From: Chromatocurvus sp046260215
Lineage (GTDB): Bacteria > Pseudomonadota > Gammaproteobacteria > Pseudomonadales > Halieaceae
Direction of reading: 5' to 3'
Length of the DNA: 11,832 bases
NCBI GenBank assembly: GCA_046260215.1
Contig: JBHEPQ010000203.1
Location: 1 to 11,832, forward strand
The notes under the pieces were generated by a model, which ran no database searches, had not been told where the DNA came from, and was given only the letters and a program-made list of their open reading frames with translations. A program made the position numbers and the translations under genes. Shown piece after piece: positions 1 to 6,710 of this stretch (positions are counted from its first letter, which is position 1; each line of letters opens with the position of its first letter).

Positions 1-358
1 CCCGCCGGTACTCCGGCGCCCATACCGCGTAACCGGCGCGGACAAGCGTCGAGGCAAGGGGTTGAATATGCTCGACGCCATTCTCAGACAGCCAACAGTC
101 GCCGTGAATGAACATCACGAGCGGAACAGGCTCCCCGCCGAAGGGTAGCCAGAGCAGACCATACTGGCTGGGGGCCTGGCCGTAAGCGTGCGGTATCGCA
201 CCAGAGGCAACGGGCAGGGCCTTCACGTCTTCGAAGTCGACCGGATAAGCCGTAGCCGGATAGGGCGACGGGTTCGCGCTGACGCTTGATCCCGCCACTA
301 CCGAAGTCAGGGCCATAGCCAGTAACGCGTGCCGACGACGCGGTTTGATGCAGATCAT
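1..358 (-). CDS. Secreted alpha/beta hydrolase, N-terminal part (cut by window edge)
   Basis: Only the first 119 codons are present; the gene continues beyond base 1. The product starts with a typical Sec signal peptide: basic KPRRR at residues 5-9, a hydrophobic stretch ALLAMALTSVVAG at 11-23 and a likely cleavage site SVSA|NP after residue 28. It should therefore act in the periplasm or outside the cell. The mature part contains a beta-strand followed by HGDCW (residues 85-89), then LASTLVRAGYAVWAPEYRR. This is the oxyanion-hole region and next helix-strand unit of esterase/lipase-type alpha/beta hydrolases, where HGGCW or HGGG is usual. The nucleophile elbow and the rest of the triad lie outside the window, so the substrate cannot be told. 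I chose the ATG at 358 because it directly precedes the basic signal-peptide region and has GGTGGG just upstream; an in-frame ATG at 370 is possible but would leave almost no leader behind the predicted promoter. Confidence 0.75.
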   Translation of the reverse strand, partial: MICIKPRRRHALLAMALTSVVAGSSVSANPSPYPATAYPVDFEDVKALPVASGAIPHAYGQAPSQYGLLWLPFGGEPVPLVMFIHGDCWLSENGVEHIQPLASTLVRAGYAVWAPEYRR

Positions 359-381
359 AGTGCCCACCATTTCATGCCGCT

Positions 382-410
382 ATGCTAGCGGTCGCGGGGC
401 CGGTTGCCAA
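382..410 (-). promoter_or_regulatory. Predicted sigma-70 promoter of the hydrolase gene
   Basis: On the minus strand TTGGCA (410-405) is followed after exactly 17 bases by TAGCAT (387-382). These match the -35 and -10 consensus at 5 of 6 and 4 of 6 positions. Transcription would start near 375, giving a leader of about 17 bases to the ATG at 358. Prediction from sequence only. Confidence 0.45.
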
Positions 411-440
411 TGGACTGTGACCCTTGGACTGTGACCCTTG
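411..440. repeat. 14-bp tandem direct repeat (2.1 copies) between divergent promoters
   Basis: TGGACTGTGACCCT occurs at 411-424 and again, identically and without a gap, at 425-438, followed by two more matching bases. The repeat fills the space between the -35 of the leftward hydrolase promoter and the -35 of the rightward iron-transport promoter. It could be a pair of direct operator sites or a recent slippage duplication. I do not recognise it as a site for a known regulator. Confidence 0.85.
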
Positions 441-466
441 CAATTCAGGCCTTTAATGAGAATAAT
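438..466 (+). promoter_or_regulatory. Predicted sigma-70 promoter of the iron-transport operon
   Basis: TTGCAA (438-443) is separated by 17 bases from AATAAT (461-466). These match the -35 and -10 consensus at 4 of 6 and 5 of 6 positions. The start of transcription would fall near 473, about 30 bases before the ATG at 504. The Fur box at 458-476 covers the -10 element and start site, the classical arrangement for repression. Confidence 0.55.
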
Positions 467-476
467 TAGCGTTATC
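458..476 (+). promoter_or_regulatory. Fur box (ferric uptake regulator operator)
   Basis: The 19 bases GAGAATAATTAGCGTTATC match the classical Fur consensus GATAATGATAATCATTATC at 14 of 19 positions, including the outer GA..AAT and TTATC arms. The site lies over the predicted -10 and start of the promoter that drives a ferric iron importer, exactly where an iron-loaded Fur dimer would block RNA polymerase. The agreement of site, position and gene content makes this a confident call, though it is untested. Confidence 0.8.
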
Positions 477-503
477 AGTAAACACGTCAGGACGAGGTAA
501 GAT

Positions 504-1550
504 ATGCACTTCACGCGAAGTCTTCTGCACATAACGAAACGCGCCCTGCCGCTTGCCGCGGCGATGGGCGTCGCTTTCACGACCGCCCAGGCGTCAGCGG
601 AGACGCTGAACGTCTACTCCGCGCGTCAGGAAGCCCTGATAAAACCGCTGCTGGACAGGTTCACCGACGATACCGGGATCGAGATCAACCTGGTCACGGG
701 TAGTGGCGATGCGCTGATCACCCGCCTGGCCACCGAGGGTCGCAACTCCCCGGCAGATTTACTGCTCACCACCGACGCCGGCAGACTTTACAGGGCCCGG
801 GAGGCCGGCGTACTGCAGGCTGTATCATCCGACGCTCTGCACGAAGCGGTACCGCCGAACCTGCGCAGCCCCGACGGGCTCTGGTACGGGCTGTCAGTAC
901 GTGCGCGCGTGTTCGTCGTCGCGCCGGACCGGGCGGATACCGACGCCCTCAAGGATTACGCGGATCTCGCCGACCCTCGCTGGAAGGGACGCCTCTGCGT
1001 GCGCTCCTCCGGCAATATCTACAATCAGTCCCTGGTGGCCGGGATGCTGGCCCAGAAGGACAAGAAGGACGTAGAGGCATGGCTGCAAGGGCTGGTGGCC
1101 AATTTTGCGCGACCGCCCCAGGGCGGGGACCGCGACCAGATCAAGGCGGTCGCCTCCGGACAGTGTGATATTGCACTGGTCAACAGCTATTATCTGGGAG
1201 CGATGCTGCAGTCCGATAACGCCGGGGAGCGCCAGGCCGCCGAGCAGGTGACCCTGCTGTGGCCCAACCAGGACAACCGGGGCACACACATCAACATCAG
1301 CGGTGCGGGTGTTACCCGTGCGAGCGATACGCCCGACCTCGCCCGCCGTCTGATTGAATTCCTGGTGCAGAAGGACAGCCAGCGCTGGTACGCCGAAACC
1401 AACTACGAATACCCTGTCCGGGACGGCGTTACCGCGAGTGAGCTATTGGAATCCTGGGGTAGATTCAAGGCGGACGCCCTCGATGTCAGTGAGCTCGGGC
1501 GACTCAATGCGCAGGCCGTCATGGCGATGGACCGCGCGGATTGGAAGTAA
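504..1550 (+). CDS. fbpA: Ferric iron ABC transporter, periplasmic iron-binding protein
   Basis: This 348-residue protein binds Fe3+ in the periplasm and hands it to the membrane permease encoded next. A signal peptide (residues 1-32, cleavage AQASA|ETLNVY) precedes a mature protein of usual size for the FbpA/SfuA/FutA family (class 1-type solute-binding fold). The expected iron-ligand tyrosines are visible: Y38 in NVYSAR at the mature N-terminus, Y173 in SSGNIYNQSL, and the paired Y229-Y230 in LVNSYYLG. This set is typical of the FutA/SfuA-like branch. The start at ATG 504 is supported by GAGGT at 494-498, five bases upstream. The gene is first in an operon with the permease and ATPase and lies behind a Fur box, so iron repression is expected. 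The gene name is given by family; hitA, sfuA, afuA and futA are used for the same role in other species. Confidence 0.93.
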   Translation: MHFTRSLLHITKRALPLAAAMGVAFTTAQASAETLNVYSARQEALIKPLLDRFTDDTGIEINLVTGSGDALITRLATEGRNSPADLLLTTDAGRLYRAREAGVLQAVSSDALHEAVPPNLRSPDGLWYGLSVRARVFVVAPDRADTDALKDYADLADPRWKGRLCVRSSGNIYNQSLVAGMLAQKDKKDVEAWLQGLVANFARPPQGGDRDQIKAVASGQCDIALVNSYYLGAMLQSDNAGERQAAEQVTLLWPNQDNRGTHINISGAGVTRASDTPDLARRLIEFLVQKDSQRWYAETNYEYPVRDGVTASELLESWGRFKADALDVSELGRLNAQAVMAMDRADWK

Positions 1551-3208
1551 GCGCAACCGCCTCGGCGCCGCAGGCGAAACCACGCCAGATTTCTATCTGG
1601 CGTGTCGGCATGCTCGCAACGTCGCTGATCATAGCGCTTCCGGTGCTGGTGATCATCGGCAGCCTGTTCGGCGACTACAGCCCGGCCTGGCAGCACCTGA
1701 TGACGACTGTGCTTGGCGACTACGTCGTGAATTCGCTGTTGCTCATGCTCGGTGTCGGTATCGGCACATTCGTGTTGGGCGTCAGCTCAGCATGGCTCAC
1801 CGTCATGTGCGAATTCCCGGGACGACGCTTTTTCAGCTGGGCGCTGCTGCTGCCCATGGCAATGCCTGCTTATATTATCGCCTATACCTACACAGGGATG
1901 CTCGACTACGCGGGACCGGTGCAAAGCACGCTACGGGACATTTTCGATTGGCGTTACGGCGACTACTGGTTCCCGCAGATCCGCTCTCTGGGCGGCGCCA
2001 TCTGCATGCTGTCGCTGGTGCTGTATCCCTACACCTACCTGCTGGTGCGCGTTGCGTTCCAGGAGCAGTCCACCGCTGTTCTGGAGGCCAGCCGCAGCCT
2101 CGGCAAGACACTTCCCTCGACGTTTTTTCGCGTCGCGCTGCCGCTGGCACGACCCGCCATCGCCGCCGGCGTCAGCCTTGCGCTGATGGAAACCCTGGCC
2201 GACTACGGCACCGTTTCCTACTTTGGCGTCAGCGCTTTCACCACGGGCATCTTCCGCACCTGGTACGGACTGGGCGAGCTGCAGACCGCAGCACAGCTGG
2301 CGGCGTTTCTGCTGCTCTTTGTCTTCATTCTATTCATTCTCGAGCGCCAGTCGCGACAGCGCCTGCGATACTACCGCAGCGCCATGCGTCAGCGCCCCCG
2401 GCGTCTCGCACTGCGCGGCTGGCGCGCTGCAGCGGGTTCCGGGCTGGCCGCTGCCATTCTGGTCGCAGGATTCATTCTGCCCGCCGGCCAGCTTTTCGCC
2501 TGGGTCCTGCAGAATCCGGCACGGGCACTGCAGCCTGCCTTCCTTGAACTTGCCGGCAACAGCTTTCTTCTCGCTGCGATAGCGGCCGCCTGCTGCCTGC
2601 TGCTGGCGCTGTTTCTGGGTTACGGTAAACGACTGTTTCCCGGCCTCGCACAATCCACGGCGTCCAGCGTTGTAAGCATGGGCTACGCGGTGCCCGGTAC
2701 GGTTATCGCTGTGGGCGTGCTGATTCCCTTTGCCTGGTTTGACAATGTCATCGACAGCTGGCTGCGGGCGAACGCGGGAATGTCATCGGGCCTCATCCTG
2801 AGTGGCACGCTCGGTGCCCTGGTATTTGCCTATATCGTGCGTTTTCTCTCGGTCTCGCTGCAGACGGTGGAGTCGGGACTCGCCCGAATCAGACCCAGCA
2901 TCGACGAATCGGCACGCTCACTGGGCTACCCGCCGCTGCCATTGCTGCGGCGTATTCATATTCCCATATTGCGCGGCAGCCTCCTGACCGCGTTATTACT
3001 GGTATTCGTGGATGTGCTCAAGGAACTACCCACAACGCTGATCCTTCGGCCATTCAACTTCAACACGCTGGCAGTACGGGCGCACGAGCTGGCCTCTGAC
3101 GAGCGATTGGCAGACGCCGCCCTGCCGGCCCTGGCAATCGTGCTGATCGGCCTGCTGCCTGTTATCCTCCTCACCCGCAGTTTGTCAGACGATAATGCCG
3201 CATCATGA
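1541..3208 (+). CDS. fbpB: Ferric iron ABC transporter, fused two-domain permease
   Basis: This 555-residue inner-membrane protein forms the channel of the iron importer. It carries two homologous permease halves in one chain, as in FbpB/SfuB/HitB, so one polypeptide replaces the usual permease dimer. Each half has many hydrophobic segments (for example 24-43, 62-90, 98-118, 150-171, 250-267, then 300-323, 340-360, 384-400, 416-434, 480-497, 525-545). Each half also has an EAA coupling loop that docks on the ATPase: EASRSLG with a downstream proline (residues 182-201) and DESARSLG with a downstream proline (455-475). The start is taken as TTG at 1541, overlapping the end of fbpA by ten bases, which suggests translational coupling. 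No good ribosome-binding site is visible, and the first ATG in frame (1610) would remove a hydrophilic N-terminus that precedes the first membrane segment. The stop overlaps the ATPase start by four bases. Confidence 0.93.
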   Translation: MEVSATASAPQAKPRQISIWRVGMLATSLIIALPVLVIIGSLFGDYSPAWQHLMTTVLGDYVVNSLLLMLGVGIGTFVLGVSSAWLTVMCEFPGRRFFSWALLLPMAMPAYIIAYTYTGMLDYAGPVQSTLRDIFDWRYGDYWFPQIRSLGGAICMLSLVLYPYTYLLVRVAFQEQSTAVLEASRSLGKTLPSTFFRVALPLARPAIAAGVSLALMETLADYGTVSYFGVSAFTTGIFRTWYGLGELQTAAQLAAFLLLFVFILFILERQSRQRLRYYRSAMRQRPRRLALRGWRAAAGSGLAAAILVAGFILPAGQLFAWVLQNPARALQPAFLELAGNSFLLAAIAAACCLLLALFLGYGKRLFPGLAQSTASSVVSMGYAVPGTVIAVGVLIPFAWFDNVIDSWLRANAGMSSGLILSGTLGALVFAYIVRFLSVSLQTVESGLARIRPSIDESARSLGYPPLPLLRRIHIPILRGSLLTALLLVFVDVLKELPTTLILRPFNFNTLAVRAHELASDERLADAALPALAIVLIGLLPVILLTRSLSDDNAAS

Positions 3209-4263
3209 CCTACCAACTCGACGTCAACGCTGTCAGCGTGCGCTTCGGTGATTTCACTGCGGTCGACAATGCCAGCATCACGCTGGACAGGGGCCAGATT
3301 GGCTGCCTTCTGGGGCCATCGGGCTGCGGCAAGACAACCCTGCTGCGCGCGATTGCCGGTTTTCAGGCTGTCAGTCAGGGCAGCATCGCTGTCGGTGGGC
3401 GCGTGCTCAGCACGGCGGATGCGCAGGTCAGCCCGGAGCAGCGGCGGGTCGGCATGGTGTTTCAGGATTTTGCGCTGTTCCCGCATCTGGACGTGAGCGA
3501 CAACGTGGGCTTTGGTTTGCGCCACCTGCCCCGCACCGAGCGCCGGAGCCGTATCGCGCGGCTGTTGCAGATGGTCTCGCTGGGCGACTGCGCCAGGGCA
3601 TGGCCGCATGAACTTTCAGGGGGTCAGCAGCAGCGGGTCGCGCTGGCACGGGCGCTGGCCCCGGGGCCGGACATCCTGCTGCTTGATGAGCCCTTTTCCA
3701 GCCTTGACAGTGAGTTGCGCACGCAACTGGCCACGGAGGTTCGAGAGCTGCTCAAGACAGATGGCGTCACCGCCGTCCTGGTCACCCATGATCAGCACGA
3801 GGCCTTCGCCATGGCCGATTCAGTCAGCCTGCTCCACGATGGCCGCATCGACCAGACCGACACGCCCTACAATCTTTATCACAGGCCGGCCAACGCGTTC
3901 GTCGCCGAATTCATCGGTGGCGGCAGCCTGATCGAGGTCACCGTCAACGCCGAGGGTGAGCTGAACGACCAGCTGGGGGTCCTCGACATGGCGGCGCAAT
4001 CATTCGCTCCGGGGCAGCAGCTCAGGTTGCTTATACGACCGGACGATATTCAGTACGATGAGAGCAGTGACATTCAGCTACGCGTTGTCGACCGGGCATT
4101 TCGCGGCGCCAACTTTCTGTATGAGCTGTTGTTGCCCGACGGTCAGCACGTCCCCTGCCTCGCCCCGAGTCATATCAATATCGAACGGGGCAGCCTGTTA
4201 CCGGTACGTTTCAACCTGCAGCACGTCGTGATATTCAACGATGAGCACCAGGTGTTCACCTGA
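3205..4263 (+). CDS. fbpC: Ferric iron ABC transporter, ATP-binding protein
   Basis: This 352-residue cytoplasmic ATPase powers the iron importer. All ABC motifs are present in order: Walker A GPSGCGKTT (37-45), Q-loop Q87 in VFQDFALFPHLDV, signature LSGGQQQR (137-144), Walker B ILLLDEP (157-163), D-loop SSLD (165-168) and switch histidine H195 in VTHDQHEA. After about residue 240 comes a C-terminal extension (LLIRPDDIQ near 275-283, then a beta-rich segment) like the TOBE-type regulatory domain of FbpC and other CUT1/POT-related ATPases. The ATG overlaps the permease stop as ATGA, so the three transporter genes are translated as a tightly coupled set. No Shine-Dalgarno sequence is obvious, which fits coupling. 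The metal substrate is inferred from the binding protein and Fur box; the ATPase sequence alone would also fit spermidine/putrescine or sulfate-type systems. Confidence 0.92.
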   Translation: MTYQLDVNAVSVRFGDFTAVDNASITLDRGQIGCLLGPSGCGKTTLLRAIAGFQAVSQGSIAVGGRVLSTADAQVSPEQRRVGMVFQDFALFPHLDVSDNVGFGLRHLPRTERRSRIARLLQMVSLGDCARAWPHELSGGQQQRVALARALAPGPDILLLDEPFSSLDSELRTQLATEVRELLKTDGVTAVLVTHDQHEAFAMADSVSLLHDGRIDQTDTPYNLYHRPANAFVAEFIGGGSLIEVTVNAEGELNDQLGVLDMAAQSFAPGQQLRLLIRPDDIQYDESSDIQLRVVDRAFRGANFLYELLLPDGQHVPCLAPSHINIERGSLLPVRFNLQHVVIFNDEHQVFT

Positions 4264-4268
4264 ACCGG

Positions 4269-4274
4269 TATACT
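4269..4274 (+). promoter_or_regulatory. Candidate -10 element for dusA (possibly leaderless)
   Basis: TATACT matches the -10 consensus at 5 of 6 positions and ends six bases before the dusA ATG at 4281, so a transcript from it would begin at or next to the start codon. No convincing -35 hexamer lies 16-18 bases upstream and no extended -10 TG is present. Weak prediction. Confidence 0.25.
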
Positions 4275-4280
4275 GTCGCC

Positions 4281-5261
4281 ATGCAGAGTATCGATCACAC
4301 ATTCACCCTGGCCCCGATGATGGACTGGTCGGACCGGCATTGTCGTTATTTCTGGCGCCGGCTGACGCACAGGGCCCCTCTGTACACCGAAATGGTCACC
4401 ACGGGCGCATTGCTGCACGGCGATCGTGAGCGTTTCCTGCATTTCCACCACGAGGAGCACCCCGTCGTCCTGCAGCTGGGCGGCAGCGAACCGGGGGATC
4501 TGGCCATCTGCGCGCGCCTGGCACAGGCTGCGGGCTACGACGAGGTCAACCTGAACTGCGGCTGTCCGTCGGACCGCGTTCAATCCGGCGCCTTCGGTGC
4601 CTGCCTGATGGCAGAGCCAAAACGCGTGGCCGACTGCGTTGACAGCATGCGCGCCGCCTGCGATCTGCCGGTCACCGTCAAGCACCGTATCGGCATCGAT
4701 GATATGCAGCATTACGACGAACTGGTCGCGTTTGTTGAGCCGGTAGCGGCGGCCGGCTGCAGCACCTTTATCGTCCACGCGCGCAAGGCCTGGCTGCAGG
4801 GTCTGTCGCCAAAGCAGAATCGGGATATCCCCCCGCTCAATTACCCCTGGGTGTATCAGCTGAAACGGGATTTTCCGGAGCTTGAAATCATCATCAACGG
4901 CGGCATCCGTGACCTCGATGACTGCGATACCCACCTCGCCCACGTCGACGGCGTCATGCTGGGTCGCGAGGCCTACCAGAATCCGTGGCTACTGGCGCAG
5001 GTAGACTCGCATTTCTACGGTGGGGCGGATCCGCTGCAGACGCCGCTGCAGGTCATTGACAGTATGCTGCCCTATATCGAGAGTGAGCTTTCGCAGGGCG
5101 TCGCACTCAAGCACATCACGCGTCACATGCTGGGTCTGTTCTCCGGTCGCCCGGGGGCCCGGCGCTACCGCCGGCACCTGAGTGAGCACGCGCACCGTCC
5201 ACAGGCTGACGCCCGGACGCTGCGGGACGCCGTACAGACATTGCGGGGAATCGCCGCCTGA
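4281..5261 (+). CDS. dusA: tRNA-dihydrouridine(20/20a) synthase DusA
   Basis: The 326-residue product is an FMN enzyme that reduces uridine to dihydrouridine at positions 20 and 20a in the D-loop of tRNA, using NADPH. The TIM-barrel motifs are intact: LAPMMDWSD near the N-terminus (10-18), VVLQLGGSEP (62-71), NLNCGCPSDRV with the catalytic cysteine C95 (90-100), VKHRIGID (133-140), VHARKAWLQGLSPKQNRDIP (165-184), the phosphate-binding INGGIR (205-210) and GVMLGREAYQNPW (224-236). The HARKAWLQGLSP block and the overall length are typical of DusA rather than DusB or DusC. The ATG at 4281 is the only sensible start, since the first conserved motif follows within ten residues. No clear ribosome-binding site precedes it. 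The gene begins 17 bases after the iron-transport ATPase with no visible terminator, so it may be read from that operon. Confidence 0.95.
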   Translation: MQSIDHTFTLAPMMDWSDRHCRYFWRRLTHRAPLYTEMVTTGALLHGDRERFLHFHHEEHPVVLQLGGSEPGDLAICARLAQAAGYDEVNLNCGCPSDRVQSGAFGACLMAEPKRVADCVDSMRAACDLPVTVKHRIGIDDMQHYDELVAFVEPVAAAGCSTFIVHARKAWLQGLSPKQNRDIPPLNYPWVYQLKRDFPELEIIINGGIRDLDDCDTHLAHVDGVMLGREAYQNPWLLAQVDSHFYGGADPLQTPLQVIDSMLPYIESELSQGVALKHITRHMLGLFSGRPGARRYRRHLSEHAHRPQADARTLRDAVQTLRGIAA

Positions 5262-5293
5262 TGGGCATGGCAGGCGCAGCAACCAAATTTTTT
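5255..5293 (+). promoter_or_regulatory. Weak hairpin and T-run between dusA and tal (possible attenuator)
   Basis: CGCCTG (5255-5260) and CAGGCG (5271-5276) can pair across a ten-base loop that includes part of the dusA stop codon. A run of six T (5288-5293) follows eleven bases later. The gap between stem and T-run is too long for a standard intrinsic terminator. At most it might lower read-through into tal. Confidence 0.2.
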
Positions 5294-5307
5294 ACCGGAG
5301 ATTCAGA

Positions 5308-6261
5308 ATGACATCCAAACTCGACCAGCTGCGCCAGATGACCGAGGTGGTTGCCGATACCGGTGACATCGAGGCGATCCGACGCTTCACGCCCACCGAT
5401 GCCACCACCAATCCGTCACTGCTGCTGAAAGCCTCCGCCCTTCCCCACTATGCAGAGCTGATGCACCGGGCACGTGACTGGGCAGCGGAGCTGGGGGGAG
5501 ACAATGCCACGCAGCTGGCCAACTGCTGCGACCGCTTCGCGGTCGATGTCGGTCGCGAGATACTCGCCATCATTCCGGGTCGCATCTCCACGGAAGTCGA
5601 CGCCAGGCTGTCGTTTGATACCCGTGGCACGCTGGAGCGCGCCAGGCGTCTCATTGGCCTGTATGAAGATGCCGGCATTCCGCGGGAGCGGGTGTTGATC
5701 AAGACGGCATCGACCTGGGAAGGCATTCGGGCGGCTGCCGAACTCGAACGCGAAGGCATCAACTGCAACCTCACCCTGCTGTTCGGGTTCGACCAGGCCG
5801 CGGCCTGCGCCGACGCCGGTGCCTATCTGATATCGCCGTTTGTGGGACGCATTCTGGACTGGTATAAAGCAAATTCTGACCGGGTCATCGAAAGCGCTGA
5901 GGATGATCCCGGCGTGCAGTCGGTGCGGCGCATTTACGCATACTACAAACAGCACGCTTATACCACGGTGGTGATGGGCGCCAGCTTTCGCAACAGCGGC
6001 GAGATCGAAGCGCTCGCCGGCTGCGACCGGCTGACCATAAGCCCCGCGCTGCTGGAGGCACTGGAGCAGGATTCGGGAGTGCTGTCGCGACGTTTGAGCC
6101 CGGAACGCGCAGGCTCGGAGGAGCCGCTGGCGGCGCCGACAGAATCGGGCTTTCGGCTTGGGCTCAACGGCGATGCTATGGCGACCGAGAAACTGGCGGA
6201 GGGTATCCGCAACTTCATTGCCGATCAGGTAAAACTGGAAAAGGTCATCAGCCAGACATGA
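5308..6261 (+). CDS. tal: Transaldolase
   Basis: The enzyme moves a dihydroxyacetone unit between sedoheptulose 7-phosphate and glyceraldehyde 3-phosphate in the non-oxidative pentose phosphate pathway, in the cytoplasm. From the ATG at 5308 the protein has 317 residues, the same length as E. coli TalB. Key residues fall at the same numbers: D17 in VVADTGD, E96 in PGRISTEVDAR and the Schiff-base lysine K132 in LIKTASTWEGIRAA. Other family blocks are DATTNPSLLL (31-40), EGINCNLTLLF, LISPFVGRILDWYK and VVMGASFRN. The start is set by GGAG at 5297-5300, seven bases upstream, and by the TalB alignment; in-frame starts further upstream lie inside dusA. The stop overlaps the next gene by four bases (ATGA). 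Its pairing with dusA matches what I recall from Pseudomonas. Confidence 0.97.
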   Translation: MTSKLDQLRQMTEVVADTGDIEAIRRFTPTDATTNPSLLLKASALPHYAELMHRARDWAAELGGDNATQLANCCDRFAVDVGREILAIIPGRISTEVDARLSFDTRGTLERARRLIGLYEDAGIPRERVLIKTASTWEGIRAAAELEREGINCNLTLLFGFDQAAACADAGAYLISPFVGRILDWYKANSDRVIESAEDDPGVQSVRRIYAYYKQHAYTTVVMGASFRNSGEIEALAGCDRLTISPALLEALEQDSGVLSRRLSPERAGSEEPLAAPTESGFRLGLNGDAMATEKLAEGIRNFIADQVKLEKVISQT

Positions 6262-6710
6262 TAAAAGCGCTCTCTGCCCTGTTTGAAATCAACACACCCG
6301 ACGAGGAGGAGGTTTCGCCCGAGCACCGTCGTCAGCTGGCTGCCGCTGCGCTGCTGATTGAAACCGCCCGAGCGGATTTCACCCAGGATGGTGTCGAGGA
6401 GGCATCGATGGCGGCGATGCTGAAGACCGGGCTGGGACTGTCGGAAGGGGAAGTCGACGAACTGCTGCAGCTGGCAAATCGGGAGGTGGATGCCGCCACC
6501 TCGCTTTACCAGTTTACCCGAACGGTGAATGACCACTTCAGCCCCGCGCAGAAAACGCAGCTGGTGGCTGATATGTGGCGCGTCGCCTACGCCGATGGCG
6601 ACCTCGACAAGTATGAGGAACACCTGATCCGTCGGGTTGCCGATCTTGTGTACGTCGCCCACGAGGACTACATCAGGGCAAAGATCACGGCGGCAGAAGC
6701 CGCCGGCTGA
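6258..6710 (+). CDS. TerB-family protein (tellurite resistance TerB-like domain)
   Basis: The 150-residue, mostly helical, acidic cytoplasmic protein has no signal peptide or membrane segment. Its central part fits the TerB-like fold, an all-helical domain with two pseudo-symmetric acidic motifs: here TARADFTQDGVEEA (36-49) and YADGDLDKYEEHLI (111-124), followed by RRVADLVYVAHEDY. In tellurite resistance TerB such acidic motifs bind metal ions. Single-domain TerB-like proteins are common in proteobacteria, are mostly unstudied, and need not have anything to do with tellurite. The start ATG overlaps the tal stop as ATGA, so translation is probably coupled; the only purine-rich site (AAGG at 6241-6244) is rather far away. 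The stop codon directly abuts the stop of the opposing STAS gene. Family assignment is fairly sure; the role is unknown. Confidence 0.8.
   Translation: MIKALSALFEINTPDEEEVSPEHRRQLAAAALLIETARADFTQDGVEEASMAAMLKTGLGLSEGEVDELLQLANREVDAATSLYQFTRTVNDHFSPAQKTQLVADMWRVAYADGDLDKYEEHLIRRVADLVYVAHEDYIRAKITAAEAAG
6688..6705 (-). terminator. GC-rich hairpin at the convergent gene end, candidate terminator
   Basis: CGGCGGC (6688-6694) and GCCGCCG (6699-6705) form a perfect seven-pair GC stem with a four-base loop. It lies inside the last codons of the TerB gene (residues TAAEAAG) and starts five bases past the stop of the opposing STAS gene. Read on the minus strand the stem is followed by TGATCTTTG, a weak T-rich tail; read on the plus strand there is none. 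It is the only strong stem near the junction of the two operons, so a role in ending the minus-strand transcript is plausible but not certain. Confidence 0.4.

Noticed and set aside
414..436. Two TGTGAC words suggesting a CRP/FNR-type site
   Set aside because: They are direct repeats caused by the 14-bp tandem duplication; no TCACA half-site follows at the spacing a CRP palindrome needs.
380..580. Minus-strand open frame of 66 codons across the divergent control region
   Set aside because: It overlaps the start of fbpA, the Fur box and both promoters; composition looks like a shadow frame and no ribosome-binding site supports it.
1354..2547. Long plus-strand open frame of 397 codons overlapping fbpA and fbpB
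   Set aside because: It is a high-GC shadow frame of the permease gene; the protein is arginine/alanine-rich without any recognisable domain, while the overlapping permease is intact.
4170..4943. Minus-strand open frame of 257 codons opposite dusA
   Set aside because: Antisense shadow of a clearly real dusA; no family motifs.
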